Assembly (NCBI GenBank): GCA_044226045.1
Contig: JBGAHR010000004.1
Span: 90,544 to 154,543 of the forward strand
Reading direction: 5' to 3'
DNA: 64,000 bases
From: Endoryza sp044226045
GTDB taxonomy: Bacteria > Bacteroidota > Bacteroidia > Chitinophagales > Chitinophagaceae
Below, in pieces: positions 15,380 through 23,089 of this stretch. Numbering within the stretch: the stretch's first letter is position 1; each line of letters begins with the position of its first letter. Below the pieces are notes generated by a model, which worked only from the letters and a program-made list of their open reading frames with translations, ran no database searches and was not told the origin of the DNA. The position numbers and the translations under genes are program-made.

Positions 15380-15690
15380 TGACGGATTACGGGAACAATT
15401 GGTCAATTAGTAAATTGGTCAATTAGTCAATTCAATTACGGATGACGGATGACGAATTACGGATTAATCATTTTTCAAATACTTGACTGGGTTAACTTCT
15501 GAATTTAAAGTGAAGCCAGAGGCTCAATCCGGAATGTTAATATAGATCATGCCGCAGTTCTTACATTTTTGATATACATTTTTAGTCATTCGTAATTCGT
15601 CATCCGTAATCCGTAATCCGTAATCCGTAATTCGTCATCCGTAATTCGTAATCCGTAATCGCATTGACCAATTGACTTATTGACGAATTG
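15380..15690. repeat. Large inverted-repeat spacer: GTCAATT units outside, GGATTAC/GGATGAC units inside
   Basis: The spacer between convergent genes has a mirror layout. On the left are CAATTGGT/CAATTAGT units (15398-15435) and then ACGGATG/ACGAATT units (15436-15465). A unique centre of about 125 bp follows. On the right are the same heptads inverted (CGTAATC/CGTCATC, 15588-15662) and then GACCAATTGAC-type units (15664-15690). No gene was seen in the 316 bp. The arms could pair into a very long imperfect hairpin. Confidence 0.8.
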
Positions 15691-15695
15691 CTAAC

Positions 15696-16115
15696 TCATT
15701 CTTCCAAAAAGTACCTCAGCGCCAACTCATATCCTTTCATTCCCAATCCGGCGATAGTGCCTTTGGCTTTGGCGGATACATGTGAGAGTTTTCTGAATTC
15801 CTCCCTAGCGTGGATATTGCTGATGTGTACCTCTACAACCGGTGCGGTAATGGCAGCAATGGCATCTCCGATGGCTACTGAGGTATGCGTATACCCCCCC
15901 GGATTCAAAATGATGCCATCCACACTGAATCCCACTCTCTGCAGTTCGTTGATGAGCTCTCCTTCCACATTACTCTGGAAATAGGAAAAACTGATATGCG
16001 GATGTTTTTTCTCCAGGTGCCTGAGGTATTCTTCGAAGGGAAGATTTCCATAAATATCCACTTCTCTTTTTCCCAGCAGGTTCAGGTTGGGACCATTGAT
16101 GATTGCTATGTTCAT
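15696..16115 (-). CDS. aroQ: 3-dehydroquinate dehydratase, type II
   Basis: 139 residues, typical of the dodecameric type II enzyme. It converts 3-dehydroquinate to 3-dehydroshikimate in the shikimate pathway. Hallmarks are 'INGPNLNLLGKRE' at the N-terminus, with the catalytic Tyr nearby in 'VDIYG', the flexible-loop Arg in 'LLGKRE', 'LNPGGYTHTSVAI' with conserved Asn and His at about 76-88, and 'VEVHISNIHAREEFR' with the conserved His at about 103. It is a stand-alone gene, separate from the trp cluster that uses its end product chorismate. Confidence 0.96.
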   Translation of the reverse strand: MNIAIINGPNLNLLGKREVDIYGNLPFEEYLRHLEKKHPHISFSYFQSNVEGELINELQRVGFSVDGIILNPGGYTHTSVAIGDAIAAITAPVVEVHISNIHAREEFRKLSHVSAKAKGTIAGLGMKGYELALRYFLEE

Positions 16116-16191
16116 GATATGGGGTGTTATGAATGGAACAACGAATGTAAAACAATCCGGTAATATTGCAGGACGGGGACGGTTTGATGCA

Positions 16192-17097
16192 TTACTGACC
16201 CGATCGGATCTTATAAACGAGATCAGTGTAGGTTTTGACCGAATAAGACTGTAATGGTGCAGGATTTTCGATCAGTAACAGGTCAACCTGCAGGTCATAC
16301 TCTCCGGATTTTTTTACCGTATAAAGAAAAGTGTAGCCGTCACTGACCCGTGTCAGCCAATCCATCTGGTAGATACCCGATTCCTTCTGGCTGCTAATGA
16401 TGATCCGATTGTAAATCCGGGAAGTCTTGAAATAGAATTGAATGGTATCTCCTTGCTGCCTGTTCAGGACAACCTGTTTGGGATAGAAATCATCGAGGTT
16501 ATTTTCCACCACACCCGGATAGACCAACGGAAACTGCTGAAAAGCACTCCAACTGATCACAGTATGGAGCAGTTGCCAGTTGCTATCGACCGGGTAATGA
16601 TCCCAGATAAATTTCGCCGGGTCGGAACAGAAGTACCAGTCATTTCTTCTTTGAATGAATTGTGAGCAGTCATCTATTGTATACCCGCTGGCCCAGGTAA
16701 CATCCACCAGTTTCCAAACACCCTCTATACTCACGGCATTCCAGGTGTGATTAATGCCAGTACTGTCTCTGGTAATGACCAGGTCTTCGATACCCGAGCG
16801 TCCATAGCCTTGTATATCCACGCAGGTCAGACCGGCAGCCTGGCAAAGGTTTCTGAATACATTTACATAGCCCGCACATACTGCTTTTCTTTTGAGCAAA
16901 ACACTATCGAGTGCCCAGCGCGTTTGCTTTCTTTTCACGCCTTCGCAATCGTAGGAAAGACTACGGGTAACCCAGGCATAAACGATTTGCAGGCGACTGA
17001 AACTGTCGGGGACATTGTTACGAATATATTTACCCAATGCCCTCAATTCGGCCCCATTCCGCACCGGCTGGCGATAGGAAGAAACAATTTTATCCAC
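16192..17097 (-). CDS. Transglutaminase-like domain protein (N-terminus uncertain)
   Basis: The called start is a GTG at 17097, giving 301 residues. The transglutaminase-like Cys-His-Asp triad is visible in 'RKAVCAGYVNVF' (about residue 74), 'GINHTWNAVSI' (about 117) and 'LVDVTWASG' (about 134). The C-terminal half is a beta-rich domain of unknown role. Upstream of the GTG the frame stays open to a TAA at 17242-17244. It encodes a strongly hydrophobic run of alternating Phe and Leu from a TTTCTC hexamer repeat, followed by PLFSFSQSVSLSW. That looks like a signal peptide, but no ATG, GTG or TTG precedes it in frame. The mature protein may be periplasmic. Confidence 0.72.
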   Translation of the reverse strand: MDKIVSSYRQPVRNGAELRALGKYIRNNVPDSFSRLQIVYAWVTRSLSYDCEGVKRKQTRWALDSVLLKRKAVCAGYVNVFRNLCQAAGLTCVDIQGYGRSGIEDLVITRDSTGINHTWNAVSIEGVWKLVDVTWASGYTIDDCSQFIQRRNDWYFCSDPAKFIWDHYPVDSNWQLLHTVISWSAFQQFPLVYPGVVENNLDDFYPKQVVLNRQQGDTIQFYFKTSRIYNRIIISSQKESGIYQMDWLTRVSDGYTFLYTVKKSGEYDLQVDLLLIENPAPLQSYSVKTYTDLVYKIRSGQ

Positions 17098-17119
17098 CTC
17101 CTTCCAGGAAAGGGAGACA

Positions 17120-17385
17120 CTCTGTGAAAAAGAGAATAGAGGGAGAAAGAGAAAGAGAAAGAGAAAGAGAAAGGGAAACAGAAACGGAAAGGGAACCAGA
17201 TTTTGAATAGGAGGTTCTATTGTGGGTTTGTCTTTTATGGTTTATCGTTTATGGTTTGAACAAATCAACATTCAAAATTAAATACTCAAAATAGAAACTT
17301 TGGGTCCTGCTTTGAAATTTTAACTTTTGAATGTTGACCTCGCAAACCGCAAACTGCAAACCGCAAACCGCAAACCGCAAACCTA
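17120..17385. repeat. Spacer of GAAAGA, CGTTTAT, TTTTGAA and GCAAACC units between transglutaminase and carA
   Basis: Blocks in order are: GAAAGA/GAAACA hexamers (17142-17190); TTTATGG/TTTATCG units (17234-17258); an inverted pair of TTCAAAA-type units (17269-17296 against 17312-17335); and seven GCAAACC/GCAAACT heptads (17343-17383) that touch the carA stop codon. The hexamer block can be read as a Phe-Leu signal-peptide core for the transglutaminase gene. Confidence 0.75.
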
Positions 17386-18498
17386 TCAGTTCAAACTCTT
17401 CTTAATCATATCAATAAACTGATCGAAAAGATAGCGGCTGTCGTGCGGGCCGGGTGTGCTTTCGGGGTGGTACTGTACGGAGAAGGCTGGTTTGTCTTTG
17501 AGACGAATGCCTTCAATAGAATCATCGTTCAGGTTCACGTGTGTCACCTCTACATTGGGTGCATTTTTAAGCGTGGCCGGGTTAACGCCAAAACCGTGGT
17601 TCTGCGTAGTTACTTCGCAAAGACCCGTGATCAGGTTTTTCACCGGGTGGTTCAATCCCCTGTGACCATGGTGCAGCTTGAATGTTTCCACGCCACTGGC
17701 CAGCGCGAGCAACTGGTGACCCAGGCAGATACCAAATGTTGGTTTCTCTTCCTTCACAATATCTTTTACCGTATTGATAGCGTAGTCCATCGAAGACGGA
17801 TCGCCGGGCCCGTTGGAGATGAAATAGCCGGCCGGGTTGAATTTCTTCAACTCATCAATGGTTGTTTTGGCAGGGAACACCTTCACATAGGCACCGCGAT
17901 CCACCATGCATTGCAGGATGTGTTGCTTGGTGCCGAAGTCCATAACGGCAATGCGTATGGGAGATTTTTCATCGCCGAGTGTATAAGGTTTTTCGGTGGT
18001 AACCTTGCTGGCCAGTTCCAGTCCATCCATATTCGGAACTTTGGCCAGTTCCTTTTTCAATTCTTCCACATCGAGGATTTCAGAAGAGATAATACAGTTC
18101 ATGGCGCCATGTTCTCTTACATGGGTAACCAGGGCACGTGTATCCACTCCTTCGATACAAACGATGTTATTCATCACCAGGTAGGTTTCCAGAGATGCGC
18201 TGGCGATTCTGCGGGAAAACTGTTCTTCCAGGTTCCTGGCGATCAGTCCGCGTATTTTAACTGATTCAGACTCCACTTCATCATCCTTTACACCATAGTT
18301 ACCGATGTGCACGCTGTTCATGATGATGATCTGACCATAATAGCTGGGATCGGTAAACACTTCCTGGTAACCGGTCATGCCGGTATTAAAGCAGATTTCA
18401 CCAGTGGTGGTTCCGATTTTACCGAAGGCTTTTCCGTAGTGGACGGTACCGTCGGCGAGCAGGAGAATGGCAGGAGGTTGAGCGGGTTGTGTTTGCAT
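17386..18498 (-). CDS. carA: Carbamoyl-phosphate synthase small (glutaminase) subunit
   Basis: 370 residues. The N-terminal CarA-specific domain (residues 1-150: 'ILLLADGTVHYGKAFGKIG', 'FNTGMTGYQEVFTDPSY') is followed by a class I glutamine amidotransferase domain. The nucleophile lies in 'GICLGHQLLALA' (about residue 260) and the His-Glu pair in 'VQYHPESTPGPHD'. It provides ammonia from glutamine to CarB for carbamoyl phosphate used in arginine and pyrimidine synthesis. carB is not adjacent. The gene lies downstream of the ribosomal alpha operon but is separated by a strong terminator and a 148-bp gap, so it is a separate unit. Confidence 0.97.
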   Translation of the reverse strand: MQTQPAQPPAILLLADGTVHYGKAFGKIGTTTGEICFNTGMTGYQEVFTDPSYYGQIIIMNSVHIGNYGVKDDEVESESVKIRGLIARNLEEQFSRRIASASLETYLVMNNIVCIEGVDTRALVTHVREHGAMNCIISSEILDVEELKKELAKVPNMDGLELASKVTTEKPYTLGDEKSPIRIAVMDFGTKQHILQCMVDRGAYVKVFPAKTTIDELKKFNPAGYFISNGPGDPSSMDYAINTVKDIVKEEKPTFGICLGHQLLALASGVETFKLHHGHRGLNHPVKNLITGLCEVTTQNHGFGVNPATLKNAPNVEVTHVNLNDDSIEGIRLKDKPAFSVQYHPESTPGPHDSRYLFDQFIDMIKKSLN

Positions 18499-18591
18499 AT
18501 GTATAAATGAAAAATCTGTGCAAAATAAGTCATTGAAGACCAGAATTCAAATACTTATTGCCCACAAAAATTGAACGATGCTGCGTGGGCT

Positions 18592-18621
18592 CAAAAAAAG
18601 CCCCGGTAAAAAACCGGGGCT
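18592..18621 (-). terminator. Intrinsic terminator of the alpha ribosomal operon
   Basis: On the minus strand AGCCCCGGT pairs with ACCGGGGCT around a 5-base loop and is followed by seven T. It lies 26 bp after the rplQ stop. A second weaker hairpin (GCCCAC/GTGGGC, 18560-18590) follows. Confidence 0.92.
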
Positions 18622-18646
18622 ATATTCAAGTGATTGACATTCACGA

Positions 18647-19138
18647 TTACTCAGCGGCTTTGGTTTCTTCAGCAGCAGGGGCTTCATCCGTTTTGGCAGC
18701 AGTCTTCTTTGTGGAAGTTCTGCTACGACGTGTTTTCTTGGCTCCTTCTTTAACTTCACCTTTACCCTTACCGTATACTTCGTTGAAGTCTACCAGCTCA
18801 ATCAGGGCAGTTTCGGCGTTGTCACCGATACGGGCTCCGAGTTTGAGGATGCGGGTATAGCCACCGGGGCGACCGGCTACTTTTTCTGCGATTGGTCCGA
18901 ACAGTTCCTGAACAGCCTCTTTATCCTGCAGGTAGCTGAATACCACACGACGCTGGTGCGTGGTGTTTTCTTTGGCTTTGGTGATCAGGGGTTCGATGTA
19001 AATACGCAGTGCTTTTGCTTTAGCCAGGGTGGTAACGATGCGCTTGTGAGCGATCAGTTCACTGGCCAAATTGCTCAGCAGGGCTTTCCTGTGGGAAGCA
19101 GTTCTGCTAAGATTTTTGATTTTGTCTCCGTGACGCAT
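18647..19138 (-). CDS. rplQ: 50S ribosomal protein L17
   Basis: 163 residues. The L17 core is at 1-120 ('MRHGDKIKNLSRTASHRKAL', 'TTLAKAKALR', 'GPIAEKVAGRPGGYTRILKL'). A C-terminal tail of about 40 residues is rich in Lys, Arg, Thr, Ala and Glu and is typical of Bacteroidota L17. It is the last gene of the alpha operon, 79 bp after rpoA, and is closed by the hairpin at 18592. Confidence 0.97.
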   Translation of the reverse strand: MRHGDKIKNLSRTASHRKALLSNLASELIAHKRIVTTLAKAKALRIYIEPLITKAKENTTHQRRVVFSYLQDKEAVQELFGPIAEKVAGRPGGYTRILKLGARIGDNAETALIELVDFNEVYGKGKGEVKEGAKKTRRSRTSTKKTAAKTDEAPAAEETKAAE

Positions 19139-19217
19139 GACTGTTGATTTTATTCGGTTAGACCGTGTCAGGAATTCTAACCTACGTTTTAAATATACTA
19201 GTTAGCCGATTCGCTAA

Positions 19218-20219
19218 TTAGATGTCGTCTTTATCCAATCCCAGTTTACCCAGGTCCATTCCGAAGTGGAGGCCTCTTTCAGCCAGCACCTGTTCGATTT
19301 CAGCCAGTGATTTCTGACCGAAATTGCGGAATTTCATCAGGTCTTCCTGTTCGTACTGTACCAGTTCGCTCAAGCTGTTGATTTTGGCAGCTTTCAGGCA
19401 GTTGAAGGCACGTACAGACAGATCCAGGTCTTCCAGTGGTGTTTTCAGCACTTTGCGCAGTTGCAGCATTTGCTCATCCACCACATCTTCTTTCTTATCT
19501 TCTTTGTTATCGAAAGTGATGTTTTCGTCGGTGATGATCATCAGGTGCTGTATCAGGATGCGGCTGGCCTGTTTTACGGCTTCTTCCGGATGGATGGTAC
19601 CATCGGTAGACACTTCCATGATCAGTTTTTCGAAGTCGGTACGCTGTTCAACACGGGTGTTTTCGATAGCGTACTTAACGTTCTTGATCGGTGTGAAGAT
19701 AGAGTCGGTGGGGATATAACCCAGCGGTGCATCTTTCACTTTGTTGTCTTCTGCAGATACATAACCGCGGCCTTTGGATACAGACAGTTCGATATCCAGT
19801 TTGGCGGAAGTATCCAGGGTGCAGATCAGCAGCTCGGGGTTCATGATTTCGAAGCTTTGTGTAGCTTCTCCGATCATGGCGGCTGTGAATTCTGTTTTAT
19901 TTTTGATGCTCAGGGAAATTTTCTCCTGGTTCACTTCATGATCCACTTTCTTCTTGAAGCGGACCTGTTTGAGGTTGAGGATGATTTCCAGTACATCTTC
20001 GGTAATGCCTTTGATCGTGGCGAACTCATGATCTACTCCTTCGATGCGAATGCCTACGATTGCGTAACCCTCCAGCGAGTTCAGCAATACCCTGCGCAAA
20101 GCGTTACCAATAGTTACTCCATAACCTGGTTCCAGCGGACGGAATTCAAACTGTGCTTCAAAATCCGTTGCTTTTTGCAGTATGATTTTATCTGGTTTCT
20201 GAAAATTTAAAATTGCCAT
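19218..20219 (-). CDS. rpoA: RNA polymerase alpha subunit
   Basis: 333 residues. The N-terminal dimerisation domain covers 1-230 ('EFRPLEPGYGVTIGNALRR', 'LLNSLEGYAIVGIRIEGVDH'). The C-terminal alphaCTD shows 'LEDLDLSVRAFNCLKAAKI' and 'FGQKSLAEIEQVLAERGL'. It assembles the core polymerase and its CTD contacts upstream promoter DNA and activators. Position between rpsD and rplQ is the conserved bacterial order. Confidence 0.98.
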   Translation of the reverse strand: MAILNFQKPDKIILQKATDFEAQFEFRPLEPGYGVTIGNALRRVLLNSLEGYAIVGIRIEGVDHEFATIKGITEDVLEIILNLKQVRFKKKVDHEVNQEKISLSIKNKTEFTAAMIGEATQSFEIMNPELLICTLDTSAKLDIELSVSKGRGYVSAEDNKVKDAPLGYIPTDSIFTPIKNVKYAIENTRVEQRTDFEKLIMEVSTDGTIHPEEAVKQASRILIQHLMIITDENITFDNKEDKKEDVVDEQMLQLRKVLKTPLEDLDLSVRAFNCLKAAKINSLSELVQYEQEDLMKFRNFGQKSLAEIEQVLAERGLHFGMDLGKLGLDKDDI

Positions 20220-20272
20220 GTTGTATTTCAGATTTTAATTTACGAATAGAAACGCCCGGAAAAGTGTCAGCC

Positions 20273-20878
20273 TTATTTGCTGTACAATTCCACGATCAGT
20301 TGCTCCTTGATATTCTCAGGAACACTTTCTCTTTCGGGGTAAGCCACGAAAGTACCTTTCATCTCGCCTTCGTTCCAGTCGAGCCAGTTGATCTTCTGGT
20401 TCTTGCCACGGAACTGGCTGGTGATGGCCGTGTTGGTCTTATCCTTTTCCTTGATACTGATTACATCCCCTGCTTTCAATTGGAAGGAAGGAATGTTTAC
20501 AATATCTCCGTTTACAGTGATGTGTTTGTGTGAAACGAGCTGACGGGCAGCAGGACGGGATGGAGCGATTCCTAAACGATAAACGGTGTTGTCGAGACGA
20601 GCCTCGAGCAATTTGATCAGGTTTTCACCGGTAACACCTTTGATACGGGTTGCTTCTTCGAAAGTTTTGCGGAACTGGCGCTCGAGTACACCATAAGTAT
20701 ACTTGGCTTTCTGCTTTTCTTTCAGCTGGATAGCATACTCTCCTGGAGCTTTACGCTTCTTGGAGGGACCGTGTTGTCCGGGAGGAAAACTGTTTTTGGT
20801 AAGATACTTACCATTACCCAGGATGGGTTCACCGAATGTTCTTGAAATACGGGTCTTTGGACCAGTGTAACGTGCCAT
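20273..20878 (-). CDS. rpsD: 30S ribosomal protein S4
   Basis: 201 residues starting MARYTGPKTRISRTFGEP, with the S4 RNA-binding domain at about residues 95-155 ('LLEARLDNTVYRLGIAPSR', 'LVSHKHITVNGDIVNIPS'). It is a primary 16S rRNA binder and in many bacteria the translational repressor of the alpha operon; whether it does so here is not visible. It lies between rpsK (147-bp gap) and rpoA (53 bp). Confidence 0.98.
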   Translation of the reverse strand: MARYTGPKTRISRTFGEPILGNGKYLTKNSFPPGQHGPSKKRKAPGEYAIQLKEKQKAKYTYGVLERQFRKTFEEATRIKGVTGENLIKLLEARLDNTVYRLGIAPSRPAARQLVSHKHITVNGDIVNIPSFQLKAGDVISIKEKDKTNTAITSQFRGKNQKINWLDWNEGEMKGTFVAYPERESVPENIKEQLIVELYSK

Positions 20879-21025
20879 AATTTTAGTTTCATTTCGATTT
20901 TTTTAAGACCGGTGAGCTGATCAGTAAAAAATCGTAAAAAATTAATCAGTCACCTTTTGTTAAAATGAATCGCTTTGATCCTTTCAAAGCAACTATAGCA
21001 ATATAAAATACCGGGATACCGGCTA

Positions 21026-21433
21026 TTATACTCTTCTTTTCTTGGGAGGACGGCAGCCGTTATGTGGTAACGGAGTTACGTCTTTGATCATCGCTACTTC
21101 GATTCCGGACTGAGCGATCGCACGGATAGAGCTCTCGCGGCCGGCGCCGGGTCCTTTCACATATACGTCCACACGCTTCACTCCTGCATCGAATGCCACT
21201 TTCGAAGCATCGCTGGATGCCATCTGTGCAGCATACGGAGTGTTTTTCTTGGAACCTTTGAAGCCCATTTTACCAGCACTGCTCCAGGAAATAACCTGGC
21301 CATTCTTGTTGGTGATGCTGATGATGATGTTGTTGAAGCTGGCAGAGATGTGTGCGTCTCCGTAGGAGTCCACCTTTACCACTCTTTTTTTTGCTGCAGC
21401 CTTTGCGCTGGTAGCTTGTTGTGCTTTTGCCAT
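21026..21433 (-). CDS. rpsK: 30S ribosomal protein S11
   Basis: 135 residues. An N-terminal Ala/Lys extension is followed by the S11 core 'HISASFNNIIISITNKNGQV' and 'SSAGKMGFKGSKKNTPYAAQ'. The C-terminus 'DVTPLPHNGCRPPKKRRV' is diagnostic. It is part of the 30S platform. A 178-bp gap with a strong inverted repeat separates it from rpsM, longer than usual within this operon. Confidence 0.98.
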   Translation of the reverse strand: MAKAQQATSAKAAAKKRVVKVDSYGDAHISASFNNIIISITNKNGQVISWSSAGKMGFKGSKKNTPYAAQMASSDASKVAFDAGVKRVDVYVKGPGAGRESSIRAIAQSGIEVAMIKDVTPLPHNGCRPPKKRRV

Positions 21434-21555
21434 AAAAAATCCGAGGTAATCGTTTGTTTAAAAAATGATCCTTTACAGGACCCGAATCAACCCTCCACCT
21501 GCACCTGGTATCCGCAATTGATCCGGTAAAAAATGGTGCATTATATTAAAGACCA

Positions 21556-21600
21556 TTAGCTTTTAGCCAGCAAGGGCAAGCCCTGGCAGCCAAAAGCTAA
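21556..21600. repeat. Cruciform-type inverted repeat between rpsM and rpsK
   Basis: TTAGCTTTT (21556-21564) pairs perfectly with AAAAGCTAA (21592-21600). Inside it GCCA/TGGC and GGGC/GCCC form a second stem. No T-run follows on the minus strand, so it is not a standard terminator. It could be an RNA processing or regulatory hairpin that sets relative levels within the alpha operon, or an element remnant. Confidence 0.6.
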
Positions 21601-21611
21601 CCGTCATAATA

Positions 21612-21992
21612 TTATTTCTTGGCTGCCTTCTTCTTACCAGCCACTGTTTTACGCTTACCCTTACGTGTGCGACTGTTTGTTTTAGTACGCTGACCACGAA
21701 CAGGCAGGCCTTTACGATGGCGGAGTCCACGATAGCAGGCGATATCGAGCAAACGCTTGATGTTCATCTGCACCTCAGAGCGAAGCTGACCTTCAACCTT
21801 CAATTCATTGGTGATGATGTTACGGATAGCATTCAACTCATCGTCATTCCACTGATGAACTTTCTTGTTTACATCAATTCCTGCTTTTTCCAGGATGTAT
21901 TTTGCAGTGGAAGGACCAATACCAAAAATGTAGGTAAGGCCAATCTCTCCTCTTTTGTTTTTAGGTAAATCTACACCGGCAATACGAGCCAT
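21612..21992 (-). CDS. rpsM: 30S ribosomal protein S13
   Basis: 126 residues with 'MARIAGVDLPKNKRGEIGLT', the helix-hairpin region 'YIFGIGPSTAKYILEKAGI', and the C-terminal rRNA/tRNA-contacting tail 'YRGLRHRKGLPVRGQRTKT' followed by a Lys-rich end. It forms contacts of the 30S head with the 50S subunit. It lies 74 bp downstream of rpmJ in the conserved order. Confidence 0.98.
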   Translation of the reverse strand: MARIAGVDLPKNKRGEIGLTYIFGIGPSTAKYILEKAGIDVNKKVHQWNDDELNAIRNIITNELKVEGQLRSEVQMNIKRLLDIACYRGLRHRKGLPVRGQRTKTNSRTRKGKRKTVAGKKKAAKK

Positions 21993-22066
21993 ATTACTTA
22001 TTTGTTTTTTATCGATTTCGTTTTCTCCCGTTCAGACTATCTCCATAGAATAGCCGATCCGGAATC

Positions 22067-22183
22067 TTATCCCTGACGCTGCTTGAATCGGGGATTCTTT
22101 TTGTTGATTACATAAAGCTTGCCCTTGCGGCGAACAATCTTGCAATCAGCGCTACGCTTCTTGATGGATGCTCTAACTTTCAT
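22067..22183 (-). CDS. rpmJ: 50S ribosomal protein L36
   Basis: 38 residues beginning MKVRASIKKRSADCKIVRRK and ending NKKNPRFKQRQG. This is the complete L36 sequence pattern. Of the zinc-ribbon cysteines of C+ L36 proteins only the one in 'ADCKIV' is present, so this is a zinc-free (C-) type. It lies between infA (48 bp) and rpsM (74 bp), the standard place for this small gene. Confidence 0.95.
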   Translation of the reverse strand: MKVRASIKKRSADCKIVRRKGKLYVINKKNPRFKQRQG

Positions 22184-22231
22184 TTTATTCTGTTTTTCAA
22201 AAGCCAGCCTCAACGGCGCAGCTTCCTGTTA

Positions 22232-22450
22232 TTATTTGTATCTGAAAATGATTCTCCCCCTTGTCAAATCATACGGGCTCATCTCCACACCCACTTTATC
22301 ACCAGGCAAAATCCTGATATAATTCATCCGCATTTTTCCTGAGATGGTGGCCAGAATTTCATGACCATTTTCTAGTTTGACTTTGAACATTGCGTTCGAT
22401 AAAGCCTCGACAATCGTACCATCTTGTTTAATAAGCGGTTGTTTACCCAT
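22232..22450 (-). CDS. infA: Translation initiation factor IF-1
   Basis: 72 residues forming the S1/OB fold of IF-1: 'MGKQPLIKQDGTIVEALSNA', 'FKVKLENGHEILATISGKMR', 'IRILPGDKVGVEMSPYDL', 'TRGRIIFRYK'. It occupies the A site of the 30S subunit during initiation. It is the first gene of the alpha operon here. Upstream secY and map, its usual neighbours, are absent, and a promoter lies directly ahead. Confidence 0.98.
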   Translation of the reverse strand: MGKQPLIKQDGTIVEALSNAMFKVKLENGHEILATISGKMRMNYIRILPGDKVGVEMSPYDLTRGRIIFRYK

Positions 22451-22466
22451 AGATTTTAAAGGAGCG

Positions 22467-22474
22467 CAAAGATA
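22467..22474 (-). promoter_or_regulatory. -7 promoter element (TATCTTTG) ahead of infA
   Basis: TATCTTTG on the minus strand matches TAnnTTTG exactly, 16 bp before the infA ATG. The -33 region is only a T-rich stretch without a clear TTTG. This makes infA-rpmJ-rpsM-rpsK-rpsD-rpoA-rplQ an independent transcription unit in this genome. Confidence 0.6.
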
Positions 22475-22559
22475 GGATTATCAGCCAGAAATATGAAAAA
22501 AATGGGGATATTTTTCTGGTTTCTGTGGAAAAATGGCTGATCCGGGGGGCAAAATAGAC

Positions 22560-22582
22560 AAAAAAGGCCTGAAATGGCCTTA
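22560..22582 (-). terminator. Intrinsic terminator overlapping the stop of the 131-residue gene
   Basis: AAGGCC and GGCCTT pair around a 6-base loop on the minus strand and are followed by T residues. The stem begins inside the stop codon of the gene at 22580-22975. Confidence 0.7.
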
Positions 22583-22975
22583 TTCGTTCAATTCTACCTT
22601 GGTCATTTCGTAATAATGATTCTGTAAATCATGTACATAGAATGGCTGGTGCACATGCCGGCGATCTTCGCGCCACCACATTTCAATCTGGGAGAAATCG
22701 CCTTTTTTGGGCAAAACCAGCCGGAAGGAGTCTTTGGAGTACTTCACAGTTCCATCGGGATTAGGGTGTTCCTGGAACCCGAGGCGGTGAAGCTGGCTTT
22801 CATCGAGCGGTACCGGGTATAAATGATCGGGGGTAAACCAGAACTCCTGCACCTCGGTTTCCACGCATACTTCCTTGTCTTCCCGGTTCAGGTCCTTTAC
22901 AATTCCCTGGGTTTGCTGGCCGTCGAATTCGGCTAATACAATATCACCTGGCTTGATGTTGGAAAATTTGATCAT
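22580..22975 (-). CDS. Conserved-looking protein of unknown function, 131 residues
   Basis: I do not recognise a named family. The N-terminal 55 residues ('NIKPGDIVLAEFDGQQTQGI', 'REDKEVCVETEVQEFWF') resemble a small SH3/KOW-type beta barrel. They are followed by 'DHLYPVPLDESQLHRLGFQ' and a C-terminal part with many aromatic and His residues ('QIEMWWREDRRHVHQPFYVH'). No signal peptide or membrane span is present, so it is probably cytoplasmic. The 'LYPVPLDE-LHRLGF' pattern is reminiscent of small proteins found in phage-related and Chitinophagaceae genomes (weak memory). It is a single-gene unit with its own terminator. The frame is clearly protein-like. Confidence 0.65.
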   Translation of the reverse strand: MIKFSNIKPGDIVLAEFDGQQTQGIVKDLNREDKEVCVETEVQEFWFTPDHLYPVPLDESQLHRLGFQEHPNPDGTVKYSKDSFRLVLPKKGDFSQIEMWWREDRRHVHQPFYVHDLQNHYYEMTKVELNE

Positions 22976-23002
22976 ACGGCAAATCGATTTAGATCAATCA
23001 AT

Positions 23003-23080
23003 TTAAAAAATTACCCGGTGGCTGGCAAATAATTTTCTATTCACAGCTTTCTGTACGCTTATTCGCCATCCAGCCGGGTA
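23003..23080 (-). terminator. Probable long-loop terminator of the efflux operon
   Basis: On the minus strand TACCCGGCTGG (near 23070-23080) pairs with CCAGCCACCGGGTA (23012-23025, three-base bulge) and is followed by ATTTTTT. The loop is about 45 bases, long for an intrinsic terminator. Confidence 0.4.
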
Positions 23081-23089
23081 CCGCCACCA

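Noticed and set aside
15380..15690. CRISPR array suspected from regularly repeated short units
   Set aside because: Units are 7-8 bp and contiguous, without constant repeats separated by unique spacers of 25-40 bp. No cas gene is in the window.
17443..18264. 273-codon plus-strand frame opposite carA
   Set aside because: Shadow of carA, with no domain, signal or promoter.
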